From: Mangrovimonas aestuarii | GTDB lineage: Bacteria > Bacteroidota > Bacteroidia > Flavobacteriales > Flavobacteriaceae | Length of the DNA stretch: 64,000 bases | Assembly: GCF_028767185.1 (NCBI RefSeq) | Contig: NZ_JARACK010000004.1 | Span: 62,001-126,000 of the forward strand | Direction: 5' to 3' | Shown: positions 43,912-52,983 of the stretch, piece after piece | Position numbering within the stretch: position 1 is the stretch's first letter | Layout of the letters: each line of letters starts with the position of its first letter | The notes under the pieces: generated by a model | What the model was told of the DNA's origin: nothing | Database searches by the model: none | Seen by the model: the letters and a program-made list of their open reading frames with translations, nothing else | Position numbers and translations under genes: made by a program

Positions 43912-45939
43912 GTGAGAATTTTATCAACTATTTTATTGTTTTTTTTGGTGGCAAACTTAGGTGTCGCCCAAAACTACAAATTCGGAAAAGTTTCAAAAGA
44001 AGAAGTGGAAGAAACTCAGGATCCTTCCTATCCTGAAGTTAATGCAGCAGTATTTTACAGAGATTTTAAAGTGTATTTTGAGTATAGACAGAATGAAGGG
44101 TTTATTCAAAATATTGAAGTTCACGAAAGAGTTAAAATTTACAATAAGGAAGGGTTTGATTGGGCTACCAAAGAAATTAAACTTTACGATGCAGATAATG
44201 GATTAAAGGAAAAAATAAAAAATATTAAAGGTGTTACATATAACCTTAACGGCAAAAAAGTTGTAGAGACAAAACTTGAAAAAGACAATATTTTTGAGGA
44301 GAAGAACAATGAGTTTTGGGAAACTACAAAATTCACATTGCCTAATGTTAATGCAGGGTCGGTAATTGAATATCAATATACCATTGAAACTCCTAGGTTT
44401 ACTATTGAAGATGTTGATCTTCAGTATATCATTCCAATCAGGAAGTACAATCTTGAGGTGCGTACACCAGAGTATTTTAATTTTAACAAACATTTCAATC
44501 CCAAAGCCAAATTTTTTCCAGAGCTGTTGGAAAGCAGAGAATCTAAGTCTGAGGTGATTACTACAAAAAATAGAACAAAGACAAGTAGTGGTTTTCATTC
44601 GGTAAAAACAAACTTTGAAACTTCAAGTTTAGATTATATGGAGAATATTGTCAGTGCAGACTTAAACAATGTGCCTCCATTGAAAAATGAAAATTACGTG
44701 AGAAACTTGGATGGGTACCGTGCTAAGTTGTTTTTCGAGTATGCATTCTTTAGAGGTCCTAATGGGGAAATAAAAAGCTATTCTACAACATGGGATAAAG
44801 TTACCAAGCACATATACGATAGTCAATACTTCGGAGCAGAACTTGAAAAGACGGCTTATTTTAAAGAAGCTATAGATCTATTGATTGCTAATGCAGAAAG
44901 TGAATCGGAAAAAGCAGTTTTGATTTATAATTATGTTAAATCCCATGTCAAGTGGAATGATTATAATGGATACACGGTTCATAATGGAGTGAAGAAGGCA
45001 TTTAAAGAACGAACGGGTAATGTAGCAGATATTAATTTAATGTTAACAGCCATGCTGCGCTATGCTGGTTTAAATGCTAACCCTGTTTTAATTAGTACTG
45101 TCAAAAATGGAATCCCTCTATATCCTACAACAGAGGGTTTTAATTATGTAATTGCAGCTATAGAAGTTCCTGGTGATTTAATACTTTTAGATGCTACAGA
45201 TGAGTACGCTGCACCAAATGTTTTGCCTAATAGAGCTGTTAATTGGCAAGGACGCATTATTCGTGAAAGTGGAAGTTCTACTTGGGTTGCTTTAAATCCC
45301 AAAAAGGAGTCTAAAGAAAGTATTTCTCTAAACGTAAAAATTAATAATGACCTGACAGTTGATGGTAAGGTGAGAGCTCAGCTTTCAGATTACTTTGCTA
45401 AATATCACAGAGATAAATTCAATAAGGTAAGTATGGATCAAAAGTTGTCGTATTTAGAAAAGGATAACTTTGGTATTGAAGCGTCAAATTATGAAGGGAA
45501 AGGAGAGTTGCAATTATCTGAGCCTATGGTTTACTCATACGATTACAGTTTGAGTGATGCTATTGAGGAAATAGGCGGTAAACTATATTTTTCTCCATTA
45601 TTGTTCATGATGCCTGATGAAAACCCGTTCAAACAGGAGACACGAGAATATCCTGTAGATTATGTCTTTCCTTTCGTAGATCAATATATGGTTAATATTA
45701 TGTTGCCTGAGGGCTATGTAGTTGAGTCATTGCCTGAAAGTTCTAAAATTCAGTTTAATGGAAATGAGTGTGTGTTTACTTTTTTAGGTGGTCAAAACGG
45801 GAAAATGTTGCAGTTCTCAATGAGTTATAAAATGAATAAACCGTTAATTTTACCAGGGGAATATGAGCAGTTTCGTGATTTTTACAGCAAAATGATAGCT
45901 AAAAAACAAGAACAGATAGTGCTTAAACAGGAAAGTTAG
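43912..45939 (+). CDS. DUF3857/transglutaminase-like protein, active-site residues lost
   Basis: 675 residues, paralogue of the preceding protein with the same domain order, signal peptide ending GVAQ. In the transglutaminase core the Cys is replaced by Val371 (RTGNVADINLML) and the His by Tyr412 (EGFNYVIAAIE), while the Asp of LLDATDEYA is kept. It should therefore be a non-catalytic partner or binding protein. The start codon is GTG. It is translationally adjacent to the active-type paralogue, so the two may form a complex. Confidence 0.8.
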   Translation: MRILSTILLFFLVANLGVAQNYKFGKVSKEEVEETQDPSYPEVNAAVFYRDFKVYFEYRQNEGFIQNIEVHERVKIYNKEGFDWATKEIKLYDADNGLKEKIKNIKGVTYNLNGKKVVETKLEKDNIFEEKNNEFWETTKFTLPNVNAGSVIEYQYTIETPRFTIEDVDLQYIIPIRKYNLEVRTPEYFNFNKHFNPKAKFFPELLESRESKSEVITTKNRTKTSSGFHSVKTNFETSSLDYMENIVSADLNNVPPLKNENYVRNLDGYRAKLFFEYAFFRGPNGEIKSYSTTWDKVTKHIYDSQYFGAELEKTAYFKEAIDLLIANAESESEKAVLIYNYVKSHVKWNDYNGYTVHNGVKKAFKERTGNVADINLMLTAMLRYAGLNANPVLISTVKNGIPLYPTTEGFNYVIAAIEVPGDLILLDATDEYAAPNVLPNRAVNWQGRIIRESGSSTWVALNPKKESKESISLNVKINNDLTVDGKVRAQLSDYFAKYHRDKFNKVSMDQKLSYLEKDNFGIEASNYEGKGELQLSEPMVYSYDYSLSDAIEEIGGKLYFSPLLFMMPDENPFKQETREYPVDYVFPFVDQYMVNIMLPEGYVVESLPESSKIQFNGNECVFTFLGGQNGKMLQFSMSYKMNKPLILPGEYEQFRDFYSKMIAKKQEQIVLKQES

Positions 45940-45952
45940 ATTATTATTGTAA

Positions 45953-45978
45953 AAGCCAGCATTTGTGCTGGCTTTTTT
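45953..45978 (+). terminator. Terminator after the DUF3857 pair
   Basis: AGCCAGCA pairs with TGCTGGCT, then a T-run. Confidence 0.85.
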
Positions 45979-46035
45979 ATTTAAGGTATAAAATTGCAGA
46001 GTTAAGAGAATTGAGCAAAACATTGGTTTGCTTTT

Positions 46036-46256
46036 TGGGGTTTTTCAAAACTAATCCTTAAGCAACTTATATTCAACGAAAGTGAGTGTGAATTTAGTTT
46101 TCTGTGTAATCAAAAAGGAGAATGTTGCAGTTTTCAATAACTTACAATAGAAATAAAACTTTAATTTTGCCAAACGAATATGAGTAGTTTCGTGACTTTT
46201 ACGTAAAGATGATAGCTAAAAAGGCGGAACAAATTATACTCAGAAAAGAAGGTTAA
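46036..46256 (+). pseudogene. Decayed 3' end of a third DUF3857 paralogue
   Basis: The DNA aligns by eye with the last 200 bases of the gene ending at 45939. The frame before 46120 reads FNESECEFSFLCNQKGE (functional copy FNGNECVFTFLGGQNGK). The next frame reads MLQFSITYNRNKTLILPNEY (functional MLQFSMSYKMNKPLILPGEY), then a TAG where the functional copy has Gln, then FRDFYVKMIAKKAEQIIL. One base is missing near 46128 and there is an in-frame stop. It ends with TAA one base before mazG. This is a truncated, decayed tandem duplicate. Confidence 0.88.
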
Positions 46257-46257
46257 A

Positions 46258-46584
46258 ATGGATATTAAGAACGCACAACTTATAGTTGATAATTGGATAA
46301 AAAATCACGGTGTTCGATACTTTAACGAACTTACCAATATGGCACAGCTTACAGAGGAGGTGGGAGAAGTTGCTAGAATTATTGCCAGACGCTATGGGGA
46401 GCAGAGCGAAAAAGAAAGTGATAAAGATAAAGACTTGGGTGAAGAATTGGCCGATGTGGTTTTTGTGGTACTTTGCTTAGCTAACCAAACGGGGATAGAT
46501 CTACAAGAAGCTTTTGATAAGAAGATGGATAAGAAAACCAAGCGTGATCACGATCGTCATCACAACAACGAAAAACTTAAATAA
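46258..46584 (+). CDS. MazG-like nucleotide pyrophosphohydrolase
   Basis: 108 residues with the all-alpha NTP pyrophosphohydrolase signature: LTEEVGEVARIIARR, then DLGEELADVVFVVLCLAN, giving the metal-binding EExxE and ExxD sets. Such enzymes hydrolyse non-canonical or excess NTPs to NMPs. At this length it is a single-domain MazG-like protein rather than two-domain MazG. The start directly follows the decayed DUF3857 copy, and its promoter is not obvious. Confidence 0.88.
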   Translation: MDIKNAQLIVDNWIKNHGVRYFNELTNMAQLTEEVGEVARIIARRYGEQSEKESDKDKDLGEELADVVFVVLCLANQTGIDLQEAFDKKMDKKTKRDHDRHHNNEKLK

Positions 46585-46614
46585 GAAAACCTTACCATTT
46601 TTAAGGCAAGATCT

Positions 46615-47841
46615 GTGGATGTTTTAATTAATAAATCAAAACTTAAATCAGGGCAAAGTATAGTCTTGTCGGGTTCTAAAAGTGAATCTAATAGGTTGCT
46701 TGTCTTGCAAGCCTTATATCCACAAATCAAAATTGAACACCTTTCTTCTTCTGAAGATACACAAGTCATGTTAAAAGCTTTGGGAACGGATTTCAATAAG
46801 ATTGATGTTCGCCATGCAGGTACAGCAATGCGTTTTTTAACTGCTTACTTTGCAGTTCAAAATGGTAGAGAAGTTGTGTTGACAGGCTCTGAAAGAATGC
46901 AGGAACGCCCAATAGGGATTTTAATAGATGCCCTTAGAAAATTGGGAGCTCAAATTGAATATCTTAGGGAAGAAGGCTATCCACCTTTGAAAATAAAAGG
47001 CAGTGAACTGTCAAAATATAAAGTAACATTAAATGCCGAAGTTAGTAGTCAGTTTATTTCGGCATTAATGCTTATTGCTCCTAAACTTAAAAATGGACTG
47101 GAGATAATATTGGAGGGTGAAGTTACTTCTAGGCCCTATTTGGATATGACCATACGGTTACTAGGTTCAATTGGTGTTGAAACGTCTTTTAAAGATAATA
47201 CGATTGAGATAAGTCCGATGAAAGAAATAAAAGGTTCTGTTTCTGTCACAGTAGAATCTGATTGGTCATCGGCATCTTATTTTTACAGCTTTATAGCATT
47301 AAGTTCTGTTGGAACATTTCTCAATTTAAGAAGCTTCAAAGAAGATAGTTTGCAAGGCGATTCAGCTTTGGTTGATATCTATAGTCAATTTGGGGTAAAA
47401 ACAACTTTTCAGAAAGGTACTATCAGAATTGAAAAGGTGAGCAATTCAGTTAAACACTTTAGTTTAAACCTTAATAAAACACCAGATATTGCTCAAACTA
47501 TAGCAGTTACTTGTTTAGGGCTTGGTGTAGGTTGTGAACTTTATGGGTTACAAACCCTAAAGATTAAGGAGACTAATAGGTTGACAGCACTAAAAGCGGA
47601 AATGGAGAAGTTTGGCGCAATTGTAGAGATCTATGATTCATCATTAACATTGAAACCAAGCGAACAATTGGTTGATAATGTTTCAGTTTCCACCTATAAC
47701 GATCACAGAATGGCCATGGCTTTTGCGCCATTGGCACTTAGAGTTCCTATTGTTGTTGAAGATGCAACTGTGGTTGTAAAATCATATCCTAATTTTTGGG
47801 AGCATATTCAATCGTTGGGTATTGATTGCGAAACCATATAA
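46615..47841 (+). CDS. aroA: 3-Phosphoshikimate 1-carboxyvinyltransferase (EPSP synthase)
   Basis: Sixth step of the shikimate pathway. The 408-residue protein starts with GTG (46615), which gives the expected KSGQSIVLSGSKSESNRLLV with the phosphate-binding Lys, Ser and Arg. Later family segments are HAGTAMRFLTAYFA, ERMQERPIG, VSSQFISALMLI and ETNRLTALKAEMEKFG. It is in the same direction as mazG, 30 bases downstream. Together with the DAHP synthase/chorismate mutase it shows aromatic synthesis genes dispersed in this region. Confidence 0.94.
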   Translation: MDVLINKSKLKSGQSIVLSGSKSESNRLLVLQALYPQIKIEHLSSSEDTQVMLKALGTDFNKIDVRHAGTAMRFLTAYFAVQNGREVVLTGSERMQERPIGILIDALRKLGAQIEYLREEGYPPLKIKGSELSKYKVTLNAEVSSQFISALMLIAPKLKNGLEIILEGEVTSRPYLDMTIRLLGSIGVETSFKDNTIEISPMKEIKGSVSVTVESDWSSASYFYSFIALSSVGTFLNLRSFKEDSLQGDSALVDIYSQFGVKTTFQKGTIRIEKVSNSVKHFSLNLNKTPDIAQTIAVTCLGLGVGCELYGLQTLKIKETNRLTALKAEMEKFGAIVEIYDSSLTLKPSEQLVDNVSVSTYNDHRMAMAFAPLALRVPIVVEDATVVVKSYPNFWEHIQSLGIDCETI

Positions 47842-47910
47842 TTGACATCAAAAAAAATTGCAATAGCTTGTAAAATAGGTGAATCTATTTTGAATTAATC
47901 CCTTAAATAC

Positions 47911-47942
47911 TTGACAACCCCTATCTCGAGGTCGTATATTTG
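47911..47942 (+). promoter_or_regulatory. Promoter of queA
   Basis: TTG (47911-47913), a 21-base spacer, and an exact TATATTTG (47935-47942). The transcript would have a leader of about 107 bases. Confidence 0.65.
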
Positions 47943-47959
47943 CAGCTCCAAAAATAAAA

Positions 47960-48028
47960 TCACTTGGATGTTTAAAGTTGAGGAGTTTTTTTAAAACTCT
48001 GAGAAACAATTCGAAACATTTTAAGTGA
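47960..48028 (+). promoter_or_regulatory. Structured leader of queA
   Basis: TCACTT (47960-47965) pairs with AAGTGA (48023-48028) and ATGTTT (47968-47973) with AAACAT (48014-48019). An inner hairpin GAGTTTT/AAAACTC (47983-47989 and 47993-47999) sits inside. A tiny frame MFKVEEFF starts at 47968. It does not match preQ1 riboswitch patterns I know. Confidence 0.5.
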
Positions 48029-48055
48029 CTATCGAAAAAATAATACATTAAACAC

Positions 48056-49105
48056 ATGAAATTATCTCACTTTAACTTTAAATTACCTGAAGATCTGTTG
48101 GCAGAGTACCCATCTGAACATAGAGATGAGGCACGTCTTATGGTCTTGAACAGGGAAAAACAAACAATAGAACACAAGCTGTTTAAGGATCTTGTGGACT
48201 ATTTCGATGAGGACGATGTAATGATCCTTAACGATACAAAAGTTTTTCCAGCAAGACTTTACGGTAATAAGGAAAAAACTGGAGCGAGAATTGAGGTATT
48301 CTTGTTGAGAGAGTTAAATGAAGAGCAACGCCTTTGGGATGTTTTAGTAGATCCAGCAAGAAAGATAAGAATAGGAAATAAGCTTTACTTCGGTGATGAT
48401 GAGACGTTAGTAGCAGAGGTAATTGATAACACTACTTCTAGAGGTAGAACGTTACGTTTTCTTTATGACGGTTCATATAAAGAATTTAGAAACAAACTTA
48501 AGGAATTGGGAGAAACACCACTTCCTAAGTATATTAAGCGTGAGGTGGAACCTGAAGACGAAGAGCGTTACCAAACTATTTTTGCTAAAACAGAAGGTGC
48601 TGTAGCAGCGCCAACTGCTGGATTACACTTCTCTAAGCATTTATTGAAGCGTTTGGAAATTAAAGGAATTAACTTTGCAAACATTACTCTGCATGTTGGT
48701 TTGGGGACTTTTAACCCTGTCGAGGTTGAAGATCTGTCAAAGCATAAAATGGACAGTGAAGAAATTCATATTGCCTCAGATGCTGTTGAAACAATTAATA
48801 AGGGAATTAAAGATAAAAGACGTGTATGCGCCGTTGGTACTACCGTTATGCGTGCTGTTGAAAGTTCTGTGTCTTCAAGCGGAACCTTGAATGAATTTGA
48901 TGGATGGACGAATAAATTTATTTTTCCTCCATACGATTTCAGTATTGCAAACTGTATGATTACCAATTTTCATACACCAAAATCTACTTTATTGATGATG
49001 GTGTCTGCTTTTGCTGGGCATGACTTTATGAAGAAAGCCTACGAAGAAGCTGTTAAAGAAAAATATAAGTTCTACAGTTACGGTGATGCAATGTTGATTA
49101 TATAA
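48056..49105 (+). CDS. queA: S-adenosylmethionine:tRNA ribosyltransferase-isomerase
   Basis: Adds the ribosyl part of SAM to preQ1-tRNA in queuosine synthesis. The 349 residues have [63 protein letters not shown] and [17 protein letters not shown], all standard in QueA. It is another SAM-using enzyme in the window. It has its own promoter, a structured leader and a terminator. Confidence 0.95.
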   Translation: MKLSHFNFKLPEDLLAEYPSEHRDEARLMVLNREKQTIEHKLFKDLVDYFDEDDVMILNDTKVFPARLYGNKEKTGARIEVFLLRELNEEQRLWDVLVDPARKIRIGNKLYFGDDETLVAEVIDNTTSRGRTLRFLYDGSYKEFRNKLKELGETPLPKYIKREVEPEDEERYQTIFAKTEGAVAAPTAGLHFSKHLLKRLEIKGINFANITLHVGLGTFNPVEVEDLSKHKMDSEEIHIASDAVETINKGIKDKRRVCAVGTTVMRAVESSVSSSGTLNEFDGWTNKFIFPPYDFSIANCMITNFHTPKSTLLMMVSAFAGHDFMKKAYEEAVKEKYKFYSYGDAMLII

Positions 49106-49127
49106 AATCACATTTACAGAATAATTG

Positions 49128-49155
49128 AAAAGCCTTGTTTGTCAAGGCTTTTTTA
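49128..49155 (+). terminator. Terminator after queA
   Basis: AAAGCCTTG (49129-49137) pairs with CAAGGCTTT (49143-49151), then a T-run. Confidence 0.88.
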
Positions 49156-49215
49156 TTTAACTCTTTTTTAAGTAGATAGGTTAAGAGTATTAAATCTAGT
49201 CCTAACTATTTTAAT

Positions 49216-49223
49216 TACTTTTG
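49216..49223 (+). promoter_or_regulatory. -7 element of rlmN
   Basis: TACTTTTG is an exact match to TAnnTTTG and ends only 8 bases before the ATG at 49232, so the mRNA would be leaderless or nearly so. No -33 TTG is visible. Confidence 0.5.
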
Positions 49224-49231
49224 CAGAGATT

Positions 49232-50272
49232 ATGGCAGTGACAAAAAAAGATATACGGGCATTAACCAAGGAGCAACTTCGTGACTTCTTTGTTGATAGA
49301 GGAGATAAGGCGTTTAGAGGGAATCAGGTCTATGAATGGCTATGGAATAAATCGGCTCATACTTTTGAGGATATGACCAATATTTCGATCTCTACCCGTC
49401 AAATGCTTGAAGACAACTTTGTGATTAACAATGTTGAGGTTGATTCAATGCAACGTAGTTCTGATGGGACTATTAAAAATGCCATTCGTTTACATGATAG
49501 TTTGGTAGTTGAGTCCGTTCTTATTCCAACAGATACAAGAACAACGGCATGTGTGTCAAGTCAGGTAGGATGTAGTTTAGATTGTAGATTTTGTGCTACT
49601 GCTCGCTTGAAGAGAATGCGTAACCTTAACCCTGATGAAATATTCGATCAGGTAGTGGCTATCGATAAGCAAAGTAGATTATATCACGATCGTCCATTGA
49701 GCAATATTGTGTTCATGGGGATGGGAGAGCCATTAATGAACTACAACAATGTACTCAAGGCTATTGATAAAATAACATCTCCCGAAGGTTTGGGGATGTC
49801 CCCTAGACGTATTACTGTTTCTACTTCTGGAGTACCTAAAATGATTAGGAAAATGGCCGACGAGGAAGTTCGTTTCAAACTGGCTGTCTCTCTGCACTCG
49901 GCAATTGATGAGGTAAGAACATCTATAATGCCTTTTAATGAGCATTTCCCGTTAAAAGATTTACGTGAAGCACTTCAGTATTGGTATAGTAAGACCAAGA
50001 ATAGGATTACGTATGAATATGTGGTATGGAAAGGTATTAATGATTCAAAAAAGGATGCTGAGGCATTAGTGCAGTTCTGTAAATTTGCTCCTAGTAAAGT
50101 CAATCTTATTGAATACAATCCTATTGACGATGGGGAATTTCAGCAAGCCAACAATGCAGCGATAAATATGTATGTAGACTTACTGGAAGCCAATAATATT
50201 ACTGTTACTATACGACGTTCTCGAGGTAAAGATATAGATGCTGCTTGTGGGCAGTTAGCAAATAAGAGTTAG
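49232..50272 (+). CDS. rlmN: Dual-specificity 23S rRNA/tRNA (adenine-C2) methyltransferase
   Basis: Radical-SAM methylase of A2503 in 23S rRNA and A37 in some tRNAs. The 346 residues carry the cluster motif CSLDCRFC (Cys114, Cys118, Cys121) and a C-terminal Cys339 (DIDAACGQL) that is methylated during catalysis. Other marks are FMGMGEPLMNYNNV and LAVSLHSA. It uses SAM twice per turnover. It ends 3 bases before the stop of the convergent T9SS-type gene. Confidence 0.95.
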   Translation: MAVTKKDIRALTKEQLRDFFVDRGDKAFRGNQVYEWLWNKSAHTFEDMTNISISTRQMLEDNFVINNVEVDSMQRSSDGTIKNAIRLHDSLVVESVLIPTDTRTTACVSSQVGCSLDCRFCATARLKRMRNLNPDEIFDQVVAIDKQSRLYHDRPLSNIVFMGMGEPLMNYNNVLKAIDKITSPEGLGMSPRRITVSTSGVPKMIRKMADEEVRFKLAVSLHSAIDEVRTSIMPFNEHFPLKDLREALQYWYSKTKNRITYEYVVWKGINDSKKDAEALVQFCKFAPSKVNLIEYNPIDDGEFQQANNAAINMYVDLLEANNITVTIRRSRGKDIDAACGQLANKS

Positions 50273-50274
50273 TA

Positions 50275-51120
50275 TTATAATATCAACTTCTTTTTAATAG
50301 AATAACCTGTGTTAGGATTGCTTAATTCGATAATATAGATGCCTTTGGAGAGCCTATTGGTGCTTATTTGGTTGTTCTGTTCTGAAACAACCCCCTCCAA
50401 TACTTTATTGCCTGTAATTGTATATAAACTATAATTGCTGAGAGTTTTTAGGTTGTGAATGGTGATGAGATTGTTAGAGGTTGCGATTTTCAACTTGTAC
50501 GCTAAGGTGTTGTCCTCAATGCTTAAAGTTGATTGTCCAGCAAGGATGCAATCGCCAGGAATACTATTGTAGGCGTAATCTTTAATTGTCCAATTGGTTT
50601 CATTTGTGATGTCTAATCTAGCCCACCCATAATGGGTTTCATTTCCTATTTTAAAGCGAAGGCCAAGAAATTTGTTATTTGTATTCTGCCAACTATAATC
50701 ACACCATTCTTCAAATGTTGGGCATACCATTGCGAATCCATATACCCCAGAATCTAACGCAGGAGAATACCAATCTGCATATCCATTGTAGATGTCTATA
50801 GAGCAGATTAGATCGCCACTATTTAATGGCCTTGTATTTATATACCAGGGACTAACACCAATAAAAGCATTAATAAAATTTGCAGAATCTATTTGGAGCC
50901 AATCGAAAGAAATGTCCCAATCGGTTGAACTTATTGTGAAATCAGTAATGTTATCATTATTTAAATCCAAATAGTATATGTCTCCTAGATTTTCGCTCAC
51001 AAAATCTGGTTCAATGTCTGTATAAACAATTTGACCATAAGTGTTGGTCAGACCAATAGTAAAACAAACCAAAACCAATAACAGTCTGTTATTTAATTTT
51101 GAAAGGAATTTTGTTTTCAT
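50275..51120 (-). CDS. T9SS-cargo paralogue C (third of a tandem set)
   Basis: 281 residues. A signal peptide (about 1-29, ending NTYGQ) is followed by VYTDIEPDFVSENLGD and a Ca2+-binding-like loop LDLNNDNITDF. The conserved core FLGLRFKIGNETHYGWARLD then WTIKDYAYNSIPGDCILAGQ is shared with the two paralogues. The last 75 residues form a type A sorting domain (NLITIHNLKTLSNYSLYTIT to SIKKKLIL), so it should be exported by the type IX system. Function is unknown. Confidence 0.82.
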   Translation of the reverse strand: MKTKFLSKLNNRLLLVLVCFTIGLTNTYGQIVYTDIEPDFVSENLGDIYYLDLNNDNITDFTISSTDWDISFDWLQIDSANFINAFIGVSPWYINTRPLNSGDLICSIDIYNGYADWYSPALDSGVYGFAMVCPTFEEWCDYSWQNTNNKFLGLRFKIGNETHYGWARLDITNETNWTIKDYAYNSIPGDCILAGQSTLSIEDNTLAYKLKIATSNNLITIHNLKTLSNYSLYTITGNKVLEGVVSEQNNQISTNRLSKGIYIIELSNPNTGYSIKKKLIL

Positions 51121-51173
51121 AAAATAACTTTTAAAAATTATAAAAAATGACTTACGTGTATATGTTATCCGTT

Positions 51174-52004
51174 TTATCGTATAAACTTCTTTTTAATGGA
51201 ATAGCCATTATCTAGGCTTTCTATTTCAAGAATGTAAATTCCATTTGCTAGTTTATTAATATCGATTTGGTTGTTTTGATTCGAAACAATGCCATCCAGA
51301 ACCTTATTTCCTGAAATGGAATATAAATTGAAATTTGCGGGAGATTGTAGGTTGTAGATCGTAACCAAGTTATTATAATTGGTAATTTTAATATTGTTTT
51401 TTAAGTCGTAATCTCCATTGCTAAGAGTATTTTGTCCAGCAAAGATGCCTTCCCCTGCAGAACTGTTATAGGCGTAGTCCTTAATGGTCCAGTTGGTGAC
51501 ATCCGTTACATCCATTCTGGCCCATCCATAATGGGTTTCTCCATTTATTTCAAACCTTAATCCTAGATATTTGTCCGAGGAGTTGCTCCAGTTATAATTA
51601 CAATCAAGTTGTTGGCATATCATTGCAAGGTATCCACCATTTTGTACAGACCAACCATAAGAAGAATAGCCTGATGATATAAAGTCCCCTTCTTCCATGG
51701 ATATGGGAAAGGCCCAAAAACCTGTCTCATCATACCCAATGTAAACATTTTCTGTTGTTGAATTACCTGTAATTGTTAAATACCAATAGCCATCATCCCA
51801 ATAATCTTCAGAAGTTATTTCAAAGTCGATGGTACCATCATTGTTTAAATCTAAATCGTAATAATCACCAAAGCTTGTACTGGTAAAATCTGGTTCAATG
51901 TCGGTATAGACAATTTGACCATAAGAGTTTATTCCATCAAGGGCAAAGCAAACCAAAACCAATAACAGTCTGTTATTTAATTTTGAATAGAATTTTGTTT
52001 TCAT
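51174..52004 (-). CDS. T9SS-cargo paralogue B (second of a tandem set)
   Basis: 276 residues from the ATG at 52004. A longer frame to 52034 exists, but the shared start MKTKFYSKLNNRLLLVLVCF marks the true one. It has the same layout as its neighbours: signal peptide, LDLNNDGTIDFEITS, KYLGLRFEINGETHYGWARM, WTIKDYAYNSSAGEGIFAGQ and a C-terminal sorting domain ending SIKKKFIR. The first 60 bases and part of the leader are nearly identical to paralogue C, so the duplication is recent. Function is unknown. Confidence 0.82.
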   Translation of the reverse strand: MKTKFYSKLNNRLLLVLVCFALDGINSYGQIVYTDIEPDFTSTSFGDYYDLDLNNDGTIDFEITSEDYWDDGYWYLTITGNSTTENVYIGYDETGFWAFPISMEEGDFISSGYSSYGWSVQNGGYLAMICQQLDCNYNWSNSSDKYLGLRFEINGETHYGWARMDVTDVTNWTIKDYAYNSSAGEGIFAGQNTLSNGDYDLKNNIKITNYNNLVTIYNLQSPANFNLYSISGNKVLDGIVSNQNNQIDINKLANGIYILEIESLDNGYSIKKKFIR

Positions 52005-52164
52005 GATATAACTTTTAAAAATTGTCAAAATCACTTTTCATGATCATGATATGTTTTTGCTGTTAATCAGATTTAGAATCAAGTTGGGAGAAAAATAATT
52101 TCTGGTTTGTGGGGTACTATTTTTTATTAAATTCATTATGGATATATCAGCAGTATAATTGTAT

Positions 52165-52983
52165 TTACAAAACCAACTTTATAATAATGGAGTCACCTCT
52201 ATCAGGATATCTTAATTCAAGAACATAAATGCCCTTGGCTAAGGTAATGGTGCTTATCTGGTTGTTCTTTTTCGAAATGGTACCATCCAATACTTTATTG
52301 CCAGTAATTGTATATAAATTATAATTGCTTAGAGCTGTTAGGTTGTGAATAGTAATGAGATTGTTTGAGGTTGTGATCTTAACCTTGTCTGCTAAGGTGT
52401 TGTCTTCAATGGTCAAGGTTGTTTGTCCAGCAATAATCCCTTCCCCTGCAACACTATTATAAGCATAGTCTTTAATCGTCCATTGTGCAGAATTTGTCAG
52501 ATCCATTCTGGCCCATCCATAATGAATGTTTCCCATAATATTAAATCGTAATCCTAGATATTTATCAGGGGAATCGGTCCAAAAATACCCGATATCTGGC
52601 CAGTCCTGAATTAAACCTATTCCACCCGTAAATTCACACCAATAAGCCAATGGGGTATTTGATCCTAAATTATTTATTAAATCACCATTATTCATGGGTT
52701 TGGCCGTGCAGTACCATGGGGCTAGACCATAAAATGCATTTACCAGAGGAGATGATGTTGAAACAGTTAGAGCCTGGCTGCTTTCATACGAACTGAATGT
52801 AAAATCAACAGTTCCATCATTATTAAGATCTAAATCATAATTATTGTTTAAATTATCACCAACAAAATCTGGTTCAATATCGGTATAAACAATTTGACCA
52901 TAAGAGTTCATTCCGTCTAGGGCAAAGTATGCCAAAACTAAAAACAGACTGTAATTTAGTTTTGAAATAAATTTCGTTTTCAT
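52165..52983 (-). CDS. T9SS-cargo paralogue A (first of a tandem set)
   Basis: 272 residues: signal peptide (ending NSYGQ), LDLNNDGTVDFTFSS loop, KYLGLRFNIMGNIHYGWARM core, WTIKDYAYNSVAGEGIIAGQ and a C-terminal type A sorting domain (NNLITIHNLTALSNYNLYTI). It is more divergent from B and C at the DNA level than those are from each other. A -7-like TATCTTTA (53018-53011) lies 28 bases before its start. The three genes may share expression, or each may have its own promoter. Function is unknown. Confidence 0.82.
   Translation of the reverse strand: MKTKFISKLNYSLFLVLAYFALDGMNSYGQIVYTDIEPDFVGDNLNNNYDLDLNNDGTVDFTFSSYESSQALTVSTSSPLVNAFYGLAPWYCTAKPMNNGDLINNLGSNTPLAYWCEFTGGIGLIQDWPDIGYFWTDSPDKYLGLRFNIMGNIHYGWARMDLTNSAQWTIKDYAYNSVAGEGIIAGQTTLTIEDNTLADKVKITTSNNLITIHNLTALSNYNLYTITGNKVLDGTISKKNNQISTITLAKGIYVLELRYPDRGDSIIIKLVL

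Noticed and set aside
47943-48055. preQ1 riboswitch in the queA leader
   Set aside because: The loop and A-rich tail pattern of preQ1-I and the longer preQ1-II/III patterns are not visible.
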